DNA from: Streptomyces coffeae
GTDB taxonomy: Bacteria > Actinomycetota > Actinomycetes > Streptomycetales > Streptomycetaceae
Length of the DNA stretch: 64,000 nucleotides
NCBI RefSeq assembly: GCF_016741875.1
Contig: NZ_JAERRF010000019.1
Coordinates: 62,001 to 126,000, forward strand
Reading direction: 5' to 3'
The notes under the pieces: model-generated
Database searches by the model: none
What the model was told of the DNA's origin: nothing
The model's input: only the letters and a program-made list of their open reading frames with translations
Shown: positions 1-11,115 of the stretch, piece after piece
Layout of the letters: every line of letters begins with the position of its first letter
Position numbering within the stretch: the stretch's first letter is position 1
Made by a program: the position numbers and the translations under genes

Positions 1-1019
1 GCGCCACACGGGATTCCTCCGTCCAGGACGAGGACGCCGTGCGGAAGCAGGCTCTCGGCTCGGTGGAGAACATCCTCCAGGTGGCCGAGCGGATCGTGGA
101 GGGCTCCGAGTACGACGTCGTCTGGTACGAGCGCCATGACCGCTTCGGTGCCTCGCTGCGCGTCGCCCCGCTCTCCGTCTCCGGGCTGCTCCGCGAGAAG
201 CTCTTCGAGGACCGTTCGGTGATCCTCACCTCCGCCACCCTCAAGCTGGGCGGGGACTTCAACGGTGTGGCCGCTTCCCTCGGCCTCAACCCCGACAGCC
301 CGCAGGACCCCGAGGGTGACGGCGACAGCGCCCCGCGCTGGCAGGGCCTCGACGTCGGCTCGCCCTTCGACTACTCGAAGCAGGGGATCCTCTACGTCGC
401 CAAGCATCTGGCGCAGCCCGGCCGCGAGGGCAGCCGCTCCGACATGCTCGATGAACTCACCGAACTGGTCGAGGCCGCCGGCGGCCGCACCCTCGGGCTG
501 TTCTCGTCGATGCGGGCCGCGCAGGCGGCTGCGGAGGAGCTGCGGGGCCGCCTTGACGTGCCCGTTCTGCTGCAGGGCGAGGAGACCCTCGGCGAGCTGA
601 TCCGTGCCTTCGCCGCTGATGCCAGGACCTGCCTGTTCGGCACGCTCTCCCTCTGGCAGGGCGTCGATGTGCCGGGGCCGAGTTGTCAGTTGGTGGTCAT
701 GGACCGGGTGCCCTTCCCCCGTCCGGACGACCCCCTGATGAGCGCCCGCCAGAAGGCGGTGGAGGAGGCCGGAGGCAATGGCTTCATGGCCGTCGCCGCG
801 ACCCATGCCGCCCTGCTGATGGCGCAGGGTGCGGGGCGGCTGGTCCGGGCGTCCGGAGACCGGGGCATCGTCGCCGTCCTGGATCCCCGTGTCGAGCGGG
901 CGCGCTATGGCTCATTCCTGCGGAAGTCCATGCCGGACTTCTGGTACACCACCGACCGCAATCAGGTGCGCCGCTCGCTGGCCGCCATCGATGCCGCGGC
1001 CAAGGCCGACGGGGCATAG
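1..1019 (+). CDS. DinG-family ATP-dependent helicase, 3' part only
   Basis: The frame is open to the left edge, so the true start lies outside the window; about 339 codons are present. This is the C-terminal half of an XPD/DinG-like superfamily 2 helicase. A SATL motif follows the expected RSVILT lead-in, then come LWQGVDVPG and the motif VI-like QGAGRLVR near the end. Family knowledge: DinG-type enzymes unwind 5'-tailed DNA, R-loops and similar structures during repair. The Walker A and any Fe-S cysteines would lie upstream and cannot be judged here. It converges on lexA with a hairpin between them. The helicase class is secure; the exact subfamily is less so. Confidence 0.85.
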   Translation, partial: ATRDSSVQDEDAVRKQALGSVENILQVAERIVEGSEYDVVWYERHDRFGASLRVAPLSVSGLLREKLFEDRSVILTSATLKLGGDFNGVAASLGLNPDSPQDPEGDGDSAPRWQGLDVGSPFDYSKQGILYVAKHLAQPGREGSRSDMLDELTELVEAAGGRTLGLFSSMRAAQAAAEELRGRLDVPVLLQGEETLGELIRAFAADARTCLFGTLSLWQGVDVPGPSCQLVVMDRVPFPRPDDPLMSARQKAVEEAGGNGFMAVAATHAALLMAQGAGRLVRASGDRGIVAVLDPRVERARYGSFLRKSMPDFWYTTDRNQVRRSLAAIDAAAKADGA

Positions 1020-1044
1020 CCAGGGCCTGGCCCGGAGTACAGCT

Positions 1045-1078
1045 GGGCCCCGGAACCGGCGCAGTGGTCCCGGGGCCC
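1045..1078. terminator. Hairpin between dinG-like gene and lexA
   Basis: GGGCCCCGG (1045-1053) pairs with CCGGGGCCC (1070-1078), and an inner ACC/GGT can extend the stem. It lies in the gap between two convergent genes, so a bidirectional terminator is the natural reading. Confidence 0.6.
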
Positions 1079-1118
1079 GGTCGTTGGGCACGCTAAGGGC
1101 GCACCTCGGTCCGTCGCG

Positions 1119-1919
1119 TCAGACGCGCCGCAGCACCGCGACCACCTTGCCCAGGATGGTCGCCTCGTCGCCCGGGATCGGCTGGTAGGCGGCGTTGTGC
1201 GGGAGGAGCCAGACATGGCCGTCCTCGCGCTTGAAGCGCTTCACTGTGGCCTCGCCGTCGAGCATCGCGGCGACGATGTCCCCGTTCTCCGCGACGGGCT
1301 GACGCCGCACCGTCACCCAGTCGCCGTCGCAGATGGCGGCCTCGATCATGGAGTCACCGACCACCTTGAGCACGAACAGCTCACCGTCGCCGACCAGCTG
1401 CCGGGGGAGCGGGAAGACGTCCTCGACCGACTCCTCGGCGAGGATCGGGCCACCGGCCGCGATCCGGCCGACCAGCGGCACATAGGACGCGGCGGGCTTG
1501 CCGGTGGTGTCCGTCGGCTGGGTGCTGGGCTGGTCGGAGCCACGGACCTCGTAGGCACGGGGCCGGTGGGGGTCCCGCCGCAGAAAGCCCTTGCGCTCCA
1601 GAGCCATCAGTTGGTGGGCCACGGACGAGGTGCTGGAGAGCCCCACCGCCTGACCGATCTCCCGCATGGACGGCGGGTAGCCGCGGCGCTGCACAGAGTC
1701 GCGAATGACCTCGATGACGCGGCGCTGCCGGTCGGTCAGCCCCGAACTGTCCGCCCGGATGCCTGGAGGTCGTCCGGGTAGGGCGCGCGCGGGCTTCTGG
1801 CCCTCGGAGTTCGTGGCGTCGTTCATGGAGTGGGTCTGGTTCATCGCGTGCGTCTGTTCGAGCCTGCTCTGGGAGCGCTCCTGGGCAGTGATGGTGCTGC
1901 TCTCTGCGGTGGTGGTCAC
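1119..1919 (-). CDS. lexA: LexA SOS repressor/autoprotease
   Basis: A protein of 266 residues. The N-terminal winged helix (about 61-127) contains SMREIGQAVGLSSTSSV. The C-terminal S24 peptidase domain has the Ala155-Gly156 cleavage site in GRIAAGGPIL, Ser190 in GDSM and Lys227 in ATVKRF, so all autocleavage residues are present. I chose the GTG at 1919 because GAGAGGGG precedes it and homologues begin VTTTA; the frame runs on to 1991, but that extension would overlap the operator. LexA represses repair genes until RecA-ssDNA triggers self-cleavage. The SOS box 64 bp upstream indicates autoregulation. Confidence 0.96.
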   Translation of the reverse strand: MTTTAESSTITAQERSQSRLEQTHAMNQTHSMNDATNSEGQKPARALPGRPPGIRADSSGLTDRQRRVIEVIRDSVQRRGYPPSMREIGQAVGLSSTSSVAHQLMALERKGFLRRDPHRPRAYEVRGSDQPSTQPTDTTGKPAASYVPLVGRIAAGGPILAEESVEDVFPLPRQLVGDGELFVLKVVGDSMIEAAICDGDWVTVRRQPVAENGDIVAAMLDGEATVKRFKREDGHVWLLPHNAAYQPIPGDEATILGKVVAVLRRV

Positions 1920-1982
1920 GACGGCCCCTCTCGAGATGTTCTCCCTAGCTGGACAACGGTAGTTGCTTTCGAAAGGTTGCGC

Positions 1983-1996
1983 CAAACACACGTTCG
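1983..1996. promoter_or_regulatory. SOS box (LexA operator) of lexA
   Basis: CAAACACACGTTCG fits the Gram-positive LexA consensus CGAACRNRYGTTYG at every position but the second. Its place 64 bp upstream of the lexA start is typical of autoregulation. Confidence 0.8.
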
Positions 1997-2183
1997 AGTG
2001 AAATTTCGTAGATCGGCTGACGTGATCACGGGGTTAGGTGTATAGGCCGGATTGTGGCGGCCCCTTCCGGGTGGTCTCCAGTCTCCCACTCCGACCCCCG
2101 TGAATCCGTGACCCAGGGGGCTCGCGTAGTCTCGTGCCTGCTCCCGGCCCGTGACACGCCACCCGGTCCGGTTGAGTGCCAGA

Positions 2184-2228
2184 CACCAGATCTAGTGGTT
2201 TGATGGATGTCAGCCACCTACAGGTTGT
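2184..2228. promoter_or_regulatory. Candidate tandem NrdR boxes upstream of nrdRJ
   Basis: Two imperfect palindromes lie upstream of nrdR. CACCAGATCTAGTG (2184-2197) has six of seven pairs. A weaker one is centred on ACCTACAGGT (2216-2225). Their centres are 30 bp apart, about three helical turns. NrdR boxes occur as tandem palindromes about three turns apart upstream of nrd operons, which is what suggests the call. The second box is weak. Confidence 0.45.
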
Positions 2229-2279
2229 GGTCCCTGGTGATTCATCGCCAAGGTTTTCGCCTATGCTTGTGGCCGCTTC

Positions 2280-2300
2280 ACCGGGTCTTCGCGACCCGGT
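2280..2300 (+). promoter_or_regulatory. Hairpin in nrdR leader
   Basis: ACCGGGTC (2280-2287) pairs perfectly with GACCCGGT (2293-2300) around a TTCGC loop, 53 bp before the nrdR ATG. There is no T-run. It may be an attenuator-like or mRNA-stability structure, or chance in G+C-rich DNA. Confidence 0.4.
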
Positions 2301-2352
2301 CGAGGCTATGCAGCTATGCGCCGTTCATAAGGGTGAGGGAGGGTACGGAGTC

Positions 2353-2874
2353 ATGCACTGCCCCTTCTGCAGGCACCCCGACAGTCGCGTGGTGGACAGC
2401 CGGACCACGGACGACGGCTGTTCGATCCGCAGGCGCCGCCAGTGCCCCGACTGCTCGCGTCGCTTCACCACCGTGGAGACCGCGTCGCTGATGGTGATCA
2501 AGCGGAGTGGGGTCACCGAGCCCTTCAGCCGCGACAAGGTCATCTCGGGGGTGCGCAAGGCATGCCAGGGCCGTCCGGTCACCGAGGACGCCCTCGCCAA
2601 ACTCGGTCAGCAGGTGGAGGAAGCCGTACGCGCCACCGGCAGCGCCGAGCTGTCCACTCATGACGTGGGGCTCGCCATACTCGGCCCGCTCCAGGAGCTC
2701 GACCTCGTCGCCTACCTCCGCTTCGCCTCCGTCTACCGCGCCTTCGACTCGCTCGAGGACTTCGAGGCCGCGGTCGCGGAGCTGCGTGACCAGCAACGGC
2801 CTCCCGCGCACGACCGCGGGTCCGGTGCCGACGGGGCCGCGGAGGCCCCCGCGCCGGCCATCGCCGCCGACTGA
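2353..2874 (+). CDS. nrdR: NrdR, repressor of ribonucleotide reductase genes
   Basis: A protein of 173 residues. The N-terminal zinc ribbon uses Cys3, Cys6, Cys31 and Cys34 (MHCPFC and QCPDC) and is followed by SRRFTTVE. The ATP-cone domain spans about 46-136, and the C-terminal tail is Ala/Pro-rich and variable. NrdR senses ATP/dATP and represses nrd operons. The start is set by the zinc ribbon, since the upstream frame extension has no homology. It lies 114 bp upstream of nrdJ on the same strand, as expected for the actinobacterial nrdRJ operon. Confidence 0.95.
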   Translation: MHCPFCRHPDSRVVDSRTTDDGCSIRRRRQCPDCSRRFTTVETASLMVIKRSGVTEPFSRDKVISGVRKACQGRPVTEDALAKLGQQVEEAVRATGSAELSTHDVGLAILGPLQELDLVAYLRFASVYRAFDSLEDFEAAVAELRDQQRPPAHDRGSGADGAAEAPAPAIAAD

Positions 2875-2988
2875 CCGGCGGCCCATACGTACCCGGGGCG
2901 CGGTGCGCACCCGGGTGGAAGACAGACACACCGTGCCTCGGGAAGAAATGGGCACATCAGGGCGTTTTCGCCCGTACAGGGAGGCGGA

Positions 2989-5853
<2,865 letters not shown>

Positions 5854-5912
5854 TGCGGGACGCCATCCGGAGGTGATCTTCCCGGTCATCTCCTGGTGAC
5901 CTGATGTGACAT

Positions 5913-5949
5913 GAGGGCGGTGGAGCCGTGATGCGGCTCCACCGCCCTC
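5913..5949 (+). terminator. Terminator of nrdRJ
   Basis: A 16-bp perfect stem, GAGGGCGGTGGAGCCG (5913-5928) with CGGCTCCACCGCCCTC (5934-5949), closes on a five-base loop. It starts 60 bp after the nrdJ stop. The remaining bases up to 6195 show no gene. Confidence 0.85.
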
Positions 5950-6195
5950 GGTCTGTGCGGTCCCGCTGCTTCCGTTCTCCGGTCGTCGCCGGTGTGAGTG
6001 GCAAGCGCTTGCGGTGGTCCGTCAAGCCTGAGGGCCTTCCTTCTCCGCCGATGGGGGCACCGCCCGGTGGCTGATGTTCGGGGGCGCAGTGGTGGTGCAA
6101 GGGGCTCGCGCCGCGCTCAAGGTCGTGAACCGACGCTGCCTGCGCGGTGCTTGGCCATGTGATGCGGGCCACCGGCGGGGCCGTAGGATAGCGCG

Positions 6196-6801
6196 GTGCT
6201 GGTCAAGTGGATTCGCTGCACCGTGGTGGACCGCCCGGGTTTCGAGCGGGGGCAGCGGAAGTGGGCGGGGTTGCCCGGCGAACCGGGTTTCCGGGGGCAG
6301 GGCGGTGGCTGGAGCCGGGGGCGTCCAGATGTGGCGCATATCTTCGCGTTCTGGGAGAGCCGGGCGTTCTACGACTCCTTCATGGCGCGGTCCCACGACC
6401 GGCTGGCGGCCGCGCAGTCGGGAACCTACAAGGATATGCAGGTCCGGCTGTTCGAGCACCGTTTCGATGTGAAGGTCGGCTTCGAACCGCGGTTCACCGA
6501 CGTGGACGTGGTGAGGGTCGCGCACTGCCGGGTGCACGCGGAGCGGGTGGAGCACTTCACGCTGGTGCAGGAGAAGGTGTGGAATCCGGCGATGGCCGGG
6601 TCGCCCGGGATGCTGCGCGGGCTGTTCGGCGAGGCGCCCGGGAACGAGTTCCTGGTGCTGTCGATGTGGGACTCCGCGGCCGAGCACGGGAAGTACCGGG
6701 CCGAGCGGGTGGAGCGGCTCGGTCTGCGTGCGCAGATCGAGGCGGACGTGGCGGCTATCGCGGGTGACGTGGTGGGCGTCGAATCGGCCTGGACGGTCTG
6801 A
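6196..6801 (+). CDS. DUF4937/YdbC-like protein with two ferredoxin-fold repeats
   Basis: A protein of 201 residues starting at GTG 6196, eight bases after AGGA. It looks like a tandem duplication of a dimeric alpha-beta barrel (antibiotic biosynthesis monooxygenase-like) unit. Both halves have the pattern 'core strand, then FWESRAFYDSFMARSHD' (about 55-72) and 'MWDSAAEHGKYRAERVE' (about 158-174), typical of proteins annotated YdbC/DUF4937. No catalytic residue can be assigned. No signal peptide or membrane segment is seen. It stands alone between the nrdJ terminator and a convergent tetR gene. Confidence 0.65.
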   Translation: MLVKWIRCTVVDRPGFERGQRKWAGLPGEPGFRGQGGGWSRGRPDVAHIFAFWESRAFYDSFMARSHDRLAAAQSGTYKDMQVRLFEHRFDVKVGFEPRFTDVDVVRVAHCRVHAERVEHFTLVQEKVWNPAMAGSPGMLRGLFGEAPGNEFLVLSMWDSAAEHGKYRAERVERLGLRAQIEADVAAIAGDVVGVESAWTV

Positions 6802-6912
6802 CCGCCGGGGGCGTGCGTCGGTTTCGGCCGGAACGCCCGGCCCCGACCCGACACCGGCTCGGACCGGACAACCGACGCCCGACCCTGCCCGTGACTCGAC
6901 GCCCGGCTCAGG

Positions 6913-7584
6913 TCAGTCGGCCGGCTCCGGTGATGCGGCCGGGAGATACGCCCCGGCCCGGACGGCTGCGGCGACGGCTGCCGCCGTCTGGTCGGCGAGC
7001 GGCGCGTCGAGGGGTTCGCGGGTGACCACCGCCCGGAAGAACAGCGGGGCGGACACGGCCCGTACGACCGCCCCCGCGTCAGTGCCGGGCGGGGCCTCAC
7101 CGCGTTCGACCGCCCGCCGGACGACGGTCTCGCAGCGGGTGAACCGCTCCGCGTAGAAGCCGCGCAGCGCCTCGGCCGTGCGCTCGGACTGGAACGCGGC
7201 CGCGATGAAAGCGGTGGGACCGGCGGCGGCCGACGCGTCGCCGAAGGTGTCGGTGACCTCACGGGCCAGAGCGCGCAGATCGCCGTCGAGGCTTCCGGTG
7301 TCGGGGGGCGTCCAGGTGTCCTCGCCCGCGAGGTCGAGCGCGTCCGTCACCAGCCCCTCGACGCCGCCCCAGCGCCGGTAGAGCGTCGTCTTGTGGATGC
7401 CGGAGCGCTCGGCGACGTACTCCACGGTCAGCCCGGGGTAGCCGTGCTCGGCGAGGCCGGTCAGCACGGCGTCGCGGACGGCGTCGCGGGTGCGGGCGGT
7501 GCGCCCGCCGGGTCGGACGGTGCCCGGTGCGGCGGTGGGATCTTCTGCGGCGTCTTCTGCGGACAACTGCAACTCCTGCTGCAT
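6913..7584 (-). CDS. TetR-family transcriptional repressor
   Basis: About 223 residues from the ATG at 7584. The frame also opens at ATG 7632, but that start lies inside the likely operator. The N-terminal TetR helix-turn-helix (about 30-80) contains GLTVEYVAERSGIHKTTLYRRWG. The C-terminal ligand domain has the Trp/Phe-rich helices of TetR_C proteins. It is divergent from the ABC-F gene across a short gap holding a palindrome, so it probably represses itself and that ATPase in response to a small molecule. No clear ribosome site precedes either ATG. Confidence 0.85.
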   Translation of the reverse strand: MQQELQLSAEDAAEDPTAAPGTVRPGGRTARTRDAVRDAVLTGLAEHGYPGLTVEYVAERSGIHKTTLYRRWGGVEGLVTDALDLAGEDTWTPPDTGSLDGDLRALAREVTDTFGDASAAAGPTAFIAAAFQSERTAEALRGFYAERFTRCETVVRRAVERGEAPPGTDAGAVVRAVSAPLFFRAVVTREPLDAPLADQTAAAVAAAVRAGAYLPAASPEPAD

Positions 7585-7616
7585 TAGCTGGTTTGCCGTG
7601 TCATGCTGAGGGTAAC

Positions 7617-7630
7617 GCAACTGTAGTTGC
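7617..7630. promoter_or_regulatory. Candidate TetR operator in the tetR/ABC-F gap
   Basis: GCAACT-gt-AGTTGC is a 6+6 inverted repeat with a two-base centre, 32 bp upstream of the tetR start used here and about 60 bp upstream of the ABC-F start. Further AACTGCAACT half-sites lie at 7564-7573. Position and symmetry suggest an operator for the divergent regulator. Confidence 0.5.
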
Positions 7631-7691
7631 ATTTGATGGGTCCGGCTCTCTACTCCCGTTCTTGTCCGCTCTGCTGCTCGGAGGTTTGTCT

Positions 7692-9338
7692 TTGCCCACT
7701 CAGATTTCGTTGCGCGGTGTCACCCTGTCCCGGGGCGACCGCACGCTGCTCGACGACGTGTCCTTCTCGGTGCGGCCCGGTGAGCGGGTGGGCATCGTGG
7801 GGGAGAACGGCGCCGGTAAATCCACGCTGCTCAAGGTGCTGGCCGGGAGCGAACCGTCCGACGACGGCGTGGTGGTGACTGTGGCCGACGGCGGCACGGG
7901 ACATCTCGGCCAGACACCCGAGCTGCCTTCGGACCGCCTGGTGGGGGACGCGATAGACGCCGCCTTGGCCGAGGTGCGCGCCATGGAGCGCGGACTGCGC
8001 GAGTTGGAGGCGGAGCTCGGTGGCTGTGCCCCCGAGGTCCTCGCCGAGTACGGCGATCTGCTCACCGCGTTCGAGGCGCGTGATGGCTACGAGACGGACG
8101 CCCGGGTGGACAAGGCCCTCCATGGCCTCGGGCTCGGTGACATCGGGCGGGACCGGCGGCTCGGCAGCCTGTCGGGCGGTGAGCAGGCCCGGCTCGGACT
8201 GGCCTGTCTGATCACGGCCGCGCCCGAGGTGATGCTGCTCGACGAGCCCACGAACCATCTCGACGGTGCGGCCCTCACCTGGCTCGAGGACGCCCTGCGG
8301 GCGCACCCCGGCACGGTCCTCGCGGTCTCCCACGACCGGGTGTTCCTGGAGCGGGTGGCGACGGCGATCGTCGAAGTGGATGCCGACCGGCGCGCCCTGG
8401 TGCGCTACGGCGGGGGCTACGGCGGATTCGTCGCCGAGCAGACCGCCGCCCGCCGCCGCTGGGAGCAGGCGTACGAGCAGTGGTGTGGCGAGACCGCGGC
8501 GCTGTCCGAGGCCGCCGCGACGGTCGCGCGGCGCGTCGCCCCGGGCCGGGGGATGAAGGACGGCAACAAGGTAGCCTACGACCGGGATAAGGGGCGGGTG
8601 CAGTCCTCGGTCTCCAGCCGGGTGCGCAATGCCCAGGAGCGGCTGCGCAGGCTCCAGGAGGACCCCGTGCCCCGGCCGCCGGAGCCGCTGCGGTTCACCG
8701 CGCGTCCCGCGACGGGTGGCGAGACCGGTGTTCTGGTCGGTCTCCACGATGTGCGGGTGGGTGACCGGCTGGCGGTGGACGGGCTCACGGTCTCCGCGGG
8801 CGAGAGGCTGCTCGTCCACGGCGCCAATGGAGCGGGCAAGTCCACCCTGCTGCGGGTCATGGCCGGGGCGGAGCAGCCGGACACGGGCCACGTGGTGCGG
8901 AGGGGCCGGATCGGCTATCTCGCCCAGGAGATACCGGTCGCCCGGCCCAGCGAGCGGCTGCTGTCGGCCTTCGGCCGCGGGCTGCCGGGGACCCCGGAGG
9001 AGCAGTCGGACCTGCTGCTGTCCTACGGGCTCTTCCGGGCGCGCGACCTCCATGTGCCGGTGGGGTCGCTCTCGGCCGGTCAGCGGCGCAGGCTGGCCCT
9101 CGCCCGGCTGCTGGCCCGCCCCGCGGATCTGCTGCTGCTCGACGAACCGACCAACCATCTGGCGCTCGGCCTGGTGGAGGAGCTGGAGCAAGCGCTGACC
9201 CAGTGGACCGGCGCGCTGGTGGTGGTGTCGCACGACCGTCTGCTGCGCAGTCGGTTCACCGGGCGTCTGTACGAGATACGCGACGGGCGGCCCAGGGCGG
9301 ACGAAGGGAGCGAGGCGCGCGCCGCGGGCCCGAACTAG
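7692..9338 (+). CDS. ABC-F subfamily ATPase
   Basis: A protein of 548 residues with two ABC ATPase domains and no membrane segments. Domain 1 has Walker A GENGAGKST, signature LSGGE and Walker B LLDEPTNHLD. Domain 2 has GANGAGKST, LSAGQ and LLLLDEPTNHL. The linker between them is charged and helical. I chose the TTG at 7692 because GGAGG lies at 7680-7684 and the protein then starts in the normal place (PTQISLRGVTLSRGD); the frame upstream has no homology. ABC-F proteins act on the ribosome, as antibiotic-resistance or translation factors. Which it is cannot be told here, though a divergent TetR regulator fits inducible protection. Confidence 0.9.
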   Translation: MPTQISLRGVTLSRGDRTLLDDVSFSVRPGERVGIVGENGAGKSTLLKVLAGSEPSDDGVVVTVADGGTGHLGQTPELPSDRLVGDAIDAALAEVRAMERGLRELEAELGGCAPEVLAEYGDLLTAFEARDGYETDARVDKALHGLGLGDIGRDRRLGSLSGGEQARLGLACLITAAPEVMLLDEPTNHLDGAALTWLEDALRAHPGTVLAVSHDRVFLERVATAIVEVDADRRALVRYGGGYGGFVAEQTAARRRWEQAYEQWCGETAALSEAAATVARRVAPGRGMKDGNKVAYDRDKGRVQSSVSSRVRNAQERLRRLQEDPVPRPPEPLRFTARPATGGETGVLVGLHDVRVGDRLAVDGLTVSAGERLLVHGANGAGKSTLLRVMAGAEQPDTGHVVRRGRIGYLAQEIPVARPSERLLSAFGRGLPGTPEEQSDLLLSYGLFRARDLHVPVGSLSAGQRRRLALARLLARPADLLLLDEPTNHLALGLVEELEQALTQWTGALVVVSHDRLLRSRFTGRLYEIRDGRPRADEGSEARAAGPN

Positions 9339-9347
9339 GGTGGCGAC

Positions 9348-10007
9348 ATGGCAAGACCCCTGCGCATCGTCCTCATACGGCACGGAGAATCGGAGGGAAA
9401 TGTCGATGACACGGTGTACGAACGCGAGCCCGACCATGCGCTGAGGCTCACCGAGCGGGGGAGGCGCCAGGCGCAGGAGGCGGGCAAGCGGCTGCGCGCG
9501 ACCTTCTGCGAGGAGCGGGTTTCGGTCTATGTGTCGCCGTATCGGCGTACCCACCAGACCCTGACGCTGCTCGGTCTGGACCCTTCCCTCACCCGGGTGC
9601 GGGAAGAGCCGAGGCTCCGCGAGCAGGACTGGGGGAACTGGCAGGATCGCGACGATGTGCGGAAGCAGAAGGCGTATCGCGACGCCTACGGGCACTTCTT
9701 CTACCGCTTCGCGCAGGGAGAGTCCGGTGCCGACGTCTACGACCGGGTGGACGCCTTTCTGGAGAGTCTGTGGCGCAGCTTCCAGGACCCGGCCCATCCG
9801 CCGAACGTCCTGCTGGTCACCCATGGGCTCACCATGCGGCTGTTCTGTATGCGCTGGCTGCACTGGACCGTGGCCGAATTCGAGTCGCTGTCGAACCCCG
9901 GGAACGGCGAGACCAGGTCCCTGCTGCTCGGCCCTGATGGGCGCTACCGCCTCGACCGGCCCTTCGAGCGCTGGTGCACCCCGGAGCCGTACGGTCTCAC
10001 CGGCTAG
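9348..10007 (+). CDS. Histidine phosphatase family protein
   Basis: A protein of 219 residues. The phosphohistidine motif RHGESEGN is at about 10-17, an Arg-rich SPYRRTHQT at about 63-71, the acid residue region EEPRLREQDWG, and the second catalytic His in VTHGLTMR (about 157-164). This is a phosphoglycerate-mutase-like phosphatase of unknown substrate. It starts 9 bp after the ABC-F stop, so the two are probably co-transcribed. Confidence 0.88.
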   Translation: MARPLRIVLIRHGESEGNVDDTVYEREPDHALRLTERGRRQAQEAGKRLRATFCEERVSVYVSPYRRTHQTLTLLGLDPSLTRVREEPRLREQDWGNWQDRDDVRKQKAYRDAYGHFFYRFAQGESGADVYDRVDAFLESLWRSFQDPAHPPNVLLVTHGLTMRLFCMRWLHWTVAEFESLSNPGNGETRSLLLGPDGRYRLDRPFERWCTPEPYGLTG

Positions 10008-10018
10008 AGTGCCCAGCG

Positions 10019-10912
10019 ATGACCGCTGACCGTTTCCACCGGGCCCTCGGGAGCCTGCGCGGGCTGTCCGTGGGCGATGCCCTCGGCTCCCAGTTCTTTG
10101 TCCCAGCCAACTATCCGTTCCTCAAGAGCCGCAAGCTGCCTCCCGCCCCCTGGCAGTGGACCGACGACACCGAAATGGCGTGCTCCGTGCTGGCCGTCCT
10201 GGCCGCGCACGGGCGGATCGACCAGGACGACCTCGCCCGGTCGTTCGCGGAGCACCACGACTTCGACCGGGGCTACGGTCCCGCCGTGAACCGGATGCTC
10301 CGGCTGGTCAGGGAGGGCGGCGACTGGCGCGACCTGGCTGCCGCCCTGTTCAACGGGCAGGGTTCCTGGGGCAACGGCGCCGCCATGCGGATCGCCCCGC
10401 TCGGCGCCTGGTACGCGGGCGATGTGGAGCAGGCCACCCACCAGGCGGAGGTCTCGGCCTACACCACACACCAGCACCGTGAGGCGGTGGCGGGTGCGAT
10501 GGCGGTGGCCGCCGCGGCCGCGCTGGTGGCCGACCCCGAGGGGCACAGCGGGCCGGAGGATCTCCTGGACCGTGTGACCGAGGCCGTGCCTCGCAGCGCC
10601 GTGCAGGCGGGGCTGCGCCGCGCCCGCGACATGCTCGACTACGCGGACGCGGGCACCGTCGCCGCGGTGCTCGGCTGCGGCCGCCGTACCAGCGCCCATG
10701 ACACCGTGCCGTTCGCCCTGTGGGCCGCCGCCCGCCATCTGGGCTCCTTCGAGGAGGCGTTCTGGCGGACCGCGCAGGCGGGCGGCGACGTGGACACCAC
10801 CTGCGCGATCACCGGAGGAGTGATCGCTGCCGCGCCCTCGGGAGCACCACCCCGTGACTGGCTGGAGCGCACCGAGGCGCTGCCGGGGTGGCTTCCGGCG
10901 CCGCCCGCCTGA
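10019..10912 (+). CDS. ADP-ribosylglycohydrolase (DraG/ARH) family protein
   Basis: A protein of 297 residues from ATG 10019, 11 bp after the previous stop; the frame opens further upstream but only into overlap. DraG-type features are GDALGSQF near the N-terminus, the metal ligands WTDDTEM (about 45-51), GNGAAMRIAPLG, and the late AGGDVDTTCAITG. Family enzymes remove ADP-ribose from protein side chains or from small molecules. It could reverse a toxin or regulatory ADP-ribosylation, but no partner transferase is nearby. Probably the last gene of the ABC-F unit. Confidence 0.88.
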   Translation: MTADRFHRALGSLRGLSVGDALGSQFFVPANYPFLKSRKLPPAPWQWTDDTEMACSVLAVLAAHGRIDQDDLARSFAEHHDFDRGYGPAVNRMLRLVREGGDWRDLAAALFNGQGSWGNGAAMRIAPLGAWYAGDVEQATHQAEVSAYTTHQHREAVAGAMAVAAAAALVADPEGHSGPEDLLDRVTEAVPRSAVQAGLRRARDMLDYADAGTVAAVLGCGRRTSAHDTVPFALWAAARHLGSFEEAFWRTAQAGGDVDTTCAITGGVIAAAPSGAPPRDWLERTEALPGWLPAPPA

Positions 10913-10923
10913 CGCTCGAAACC

Positions 10924-10949
10924 GCCGGGCCACCTCACGGCGGCCCGGC
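10924..10949 (+). terminator. Hairpin after the ADP-ribosylglycohydrolase gene
   Basis: GCCGGGCC (10924-10931) pairs with GGCCCGGC (10942-10949), 11 bp after the stop codon. Confidence 0.6.
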
Positions 10950-11115
10950 ACTCGGCTCCGCGGCCGGGGCCGGGTGAACCGGCCGCCCGCGGCGTCGCGT
11001 TGGGCCGGAAGGCCACCGAAGCCGCCCGGGAGGTGGCGGGTGGCACCGGCCGGACCCGGTGGCCGCCGATCCGGCTTCCGCAGCTCCGTACGAGCGGCGT
11101 AATGTTGTCCTCGCC

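Noticed and set aside
1920..1991. N-terminal extension of LexA
   Set aside because: It would place the SOS box inside the coding region, and homologues start at VTTTA with a good ribosome site.
7650..9863. Minus-strand open frame opposite the ABC-F and phosphatase genes
   Set aside because: Same shadow effect; no homology and it crosses two real genes.
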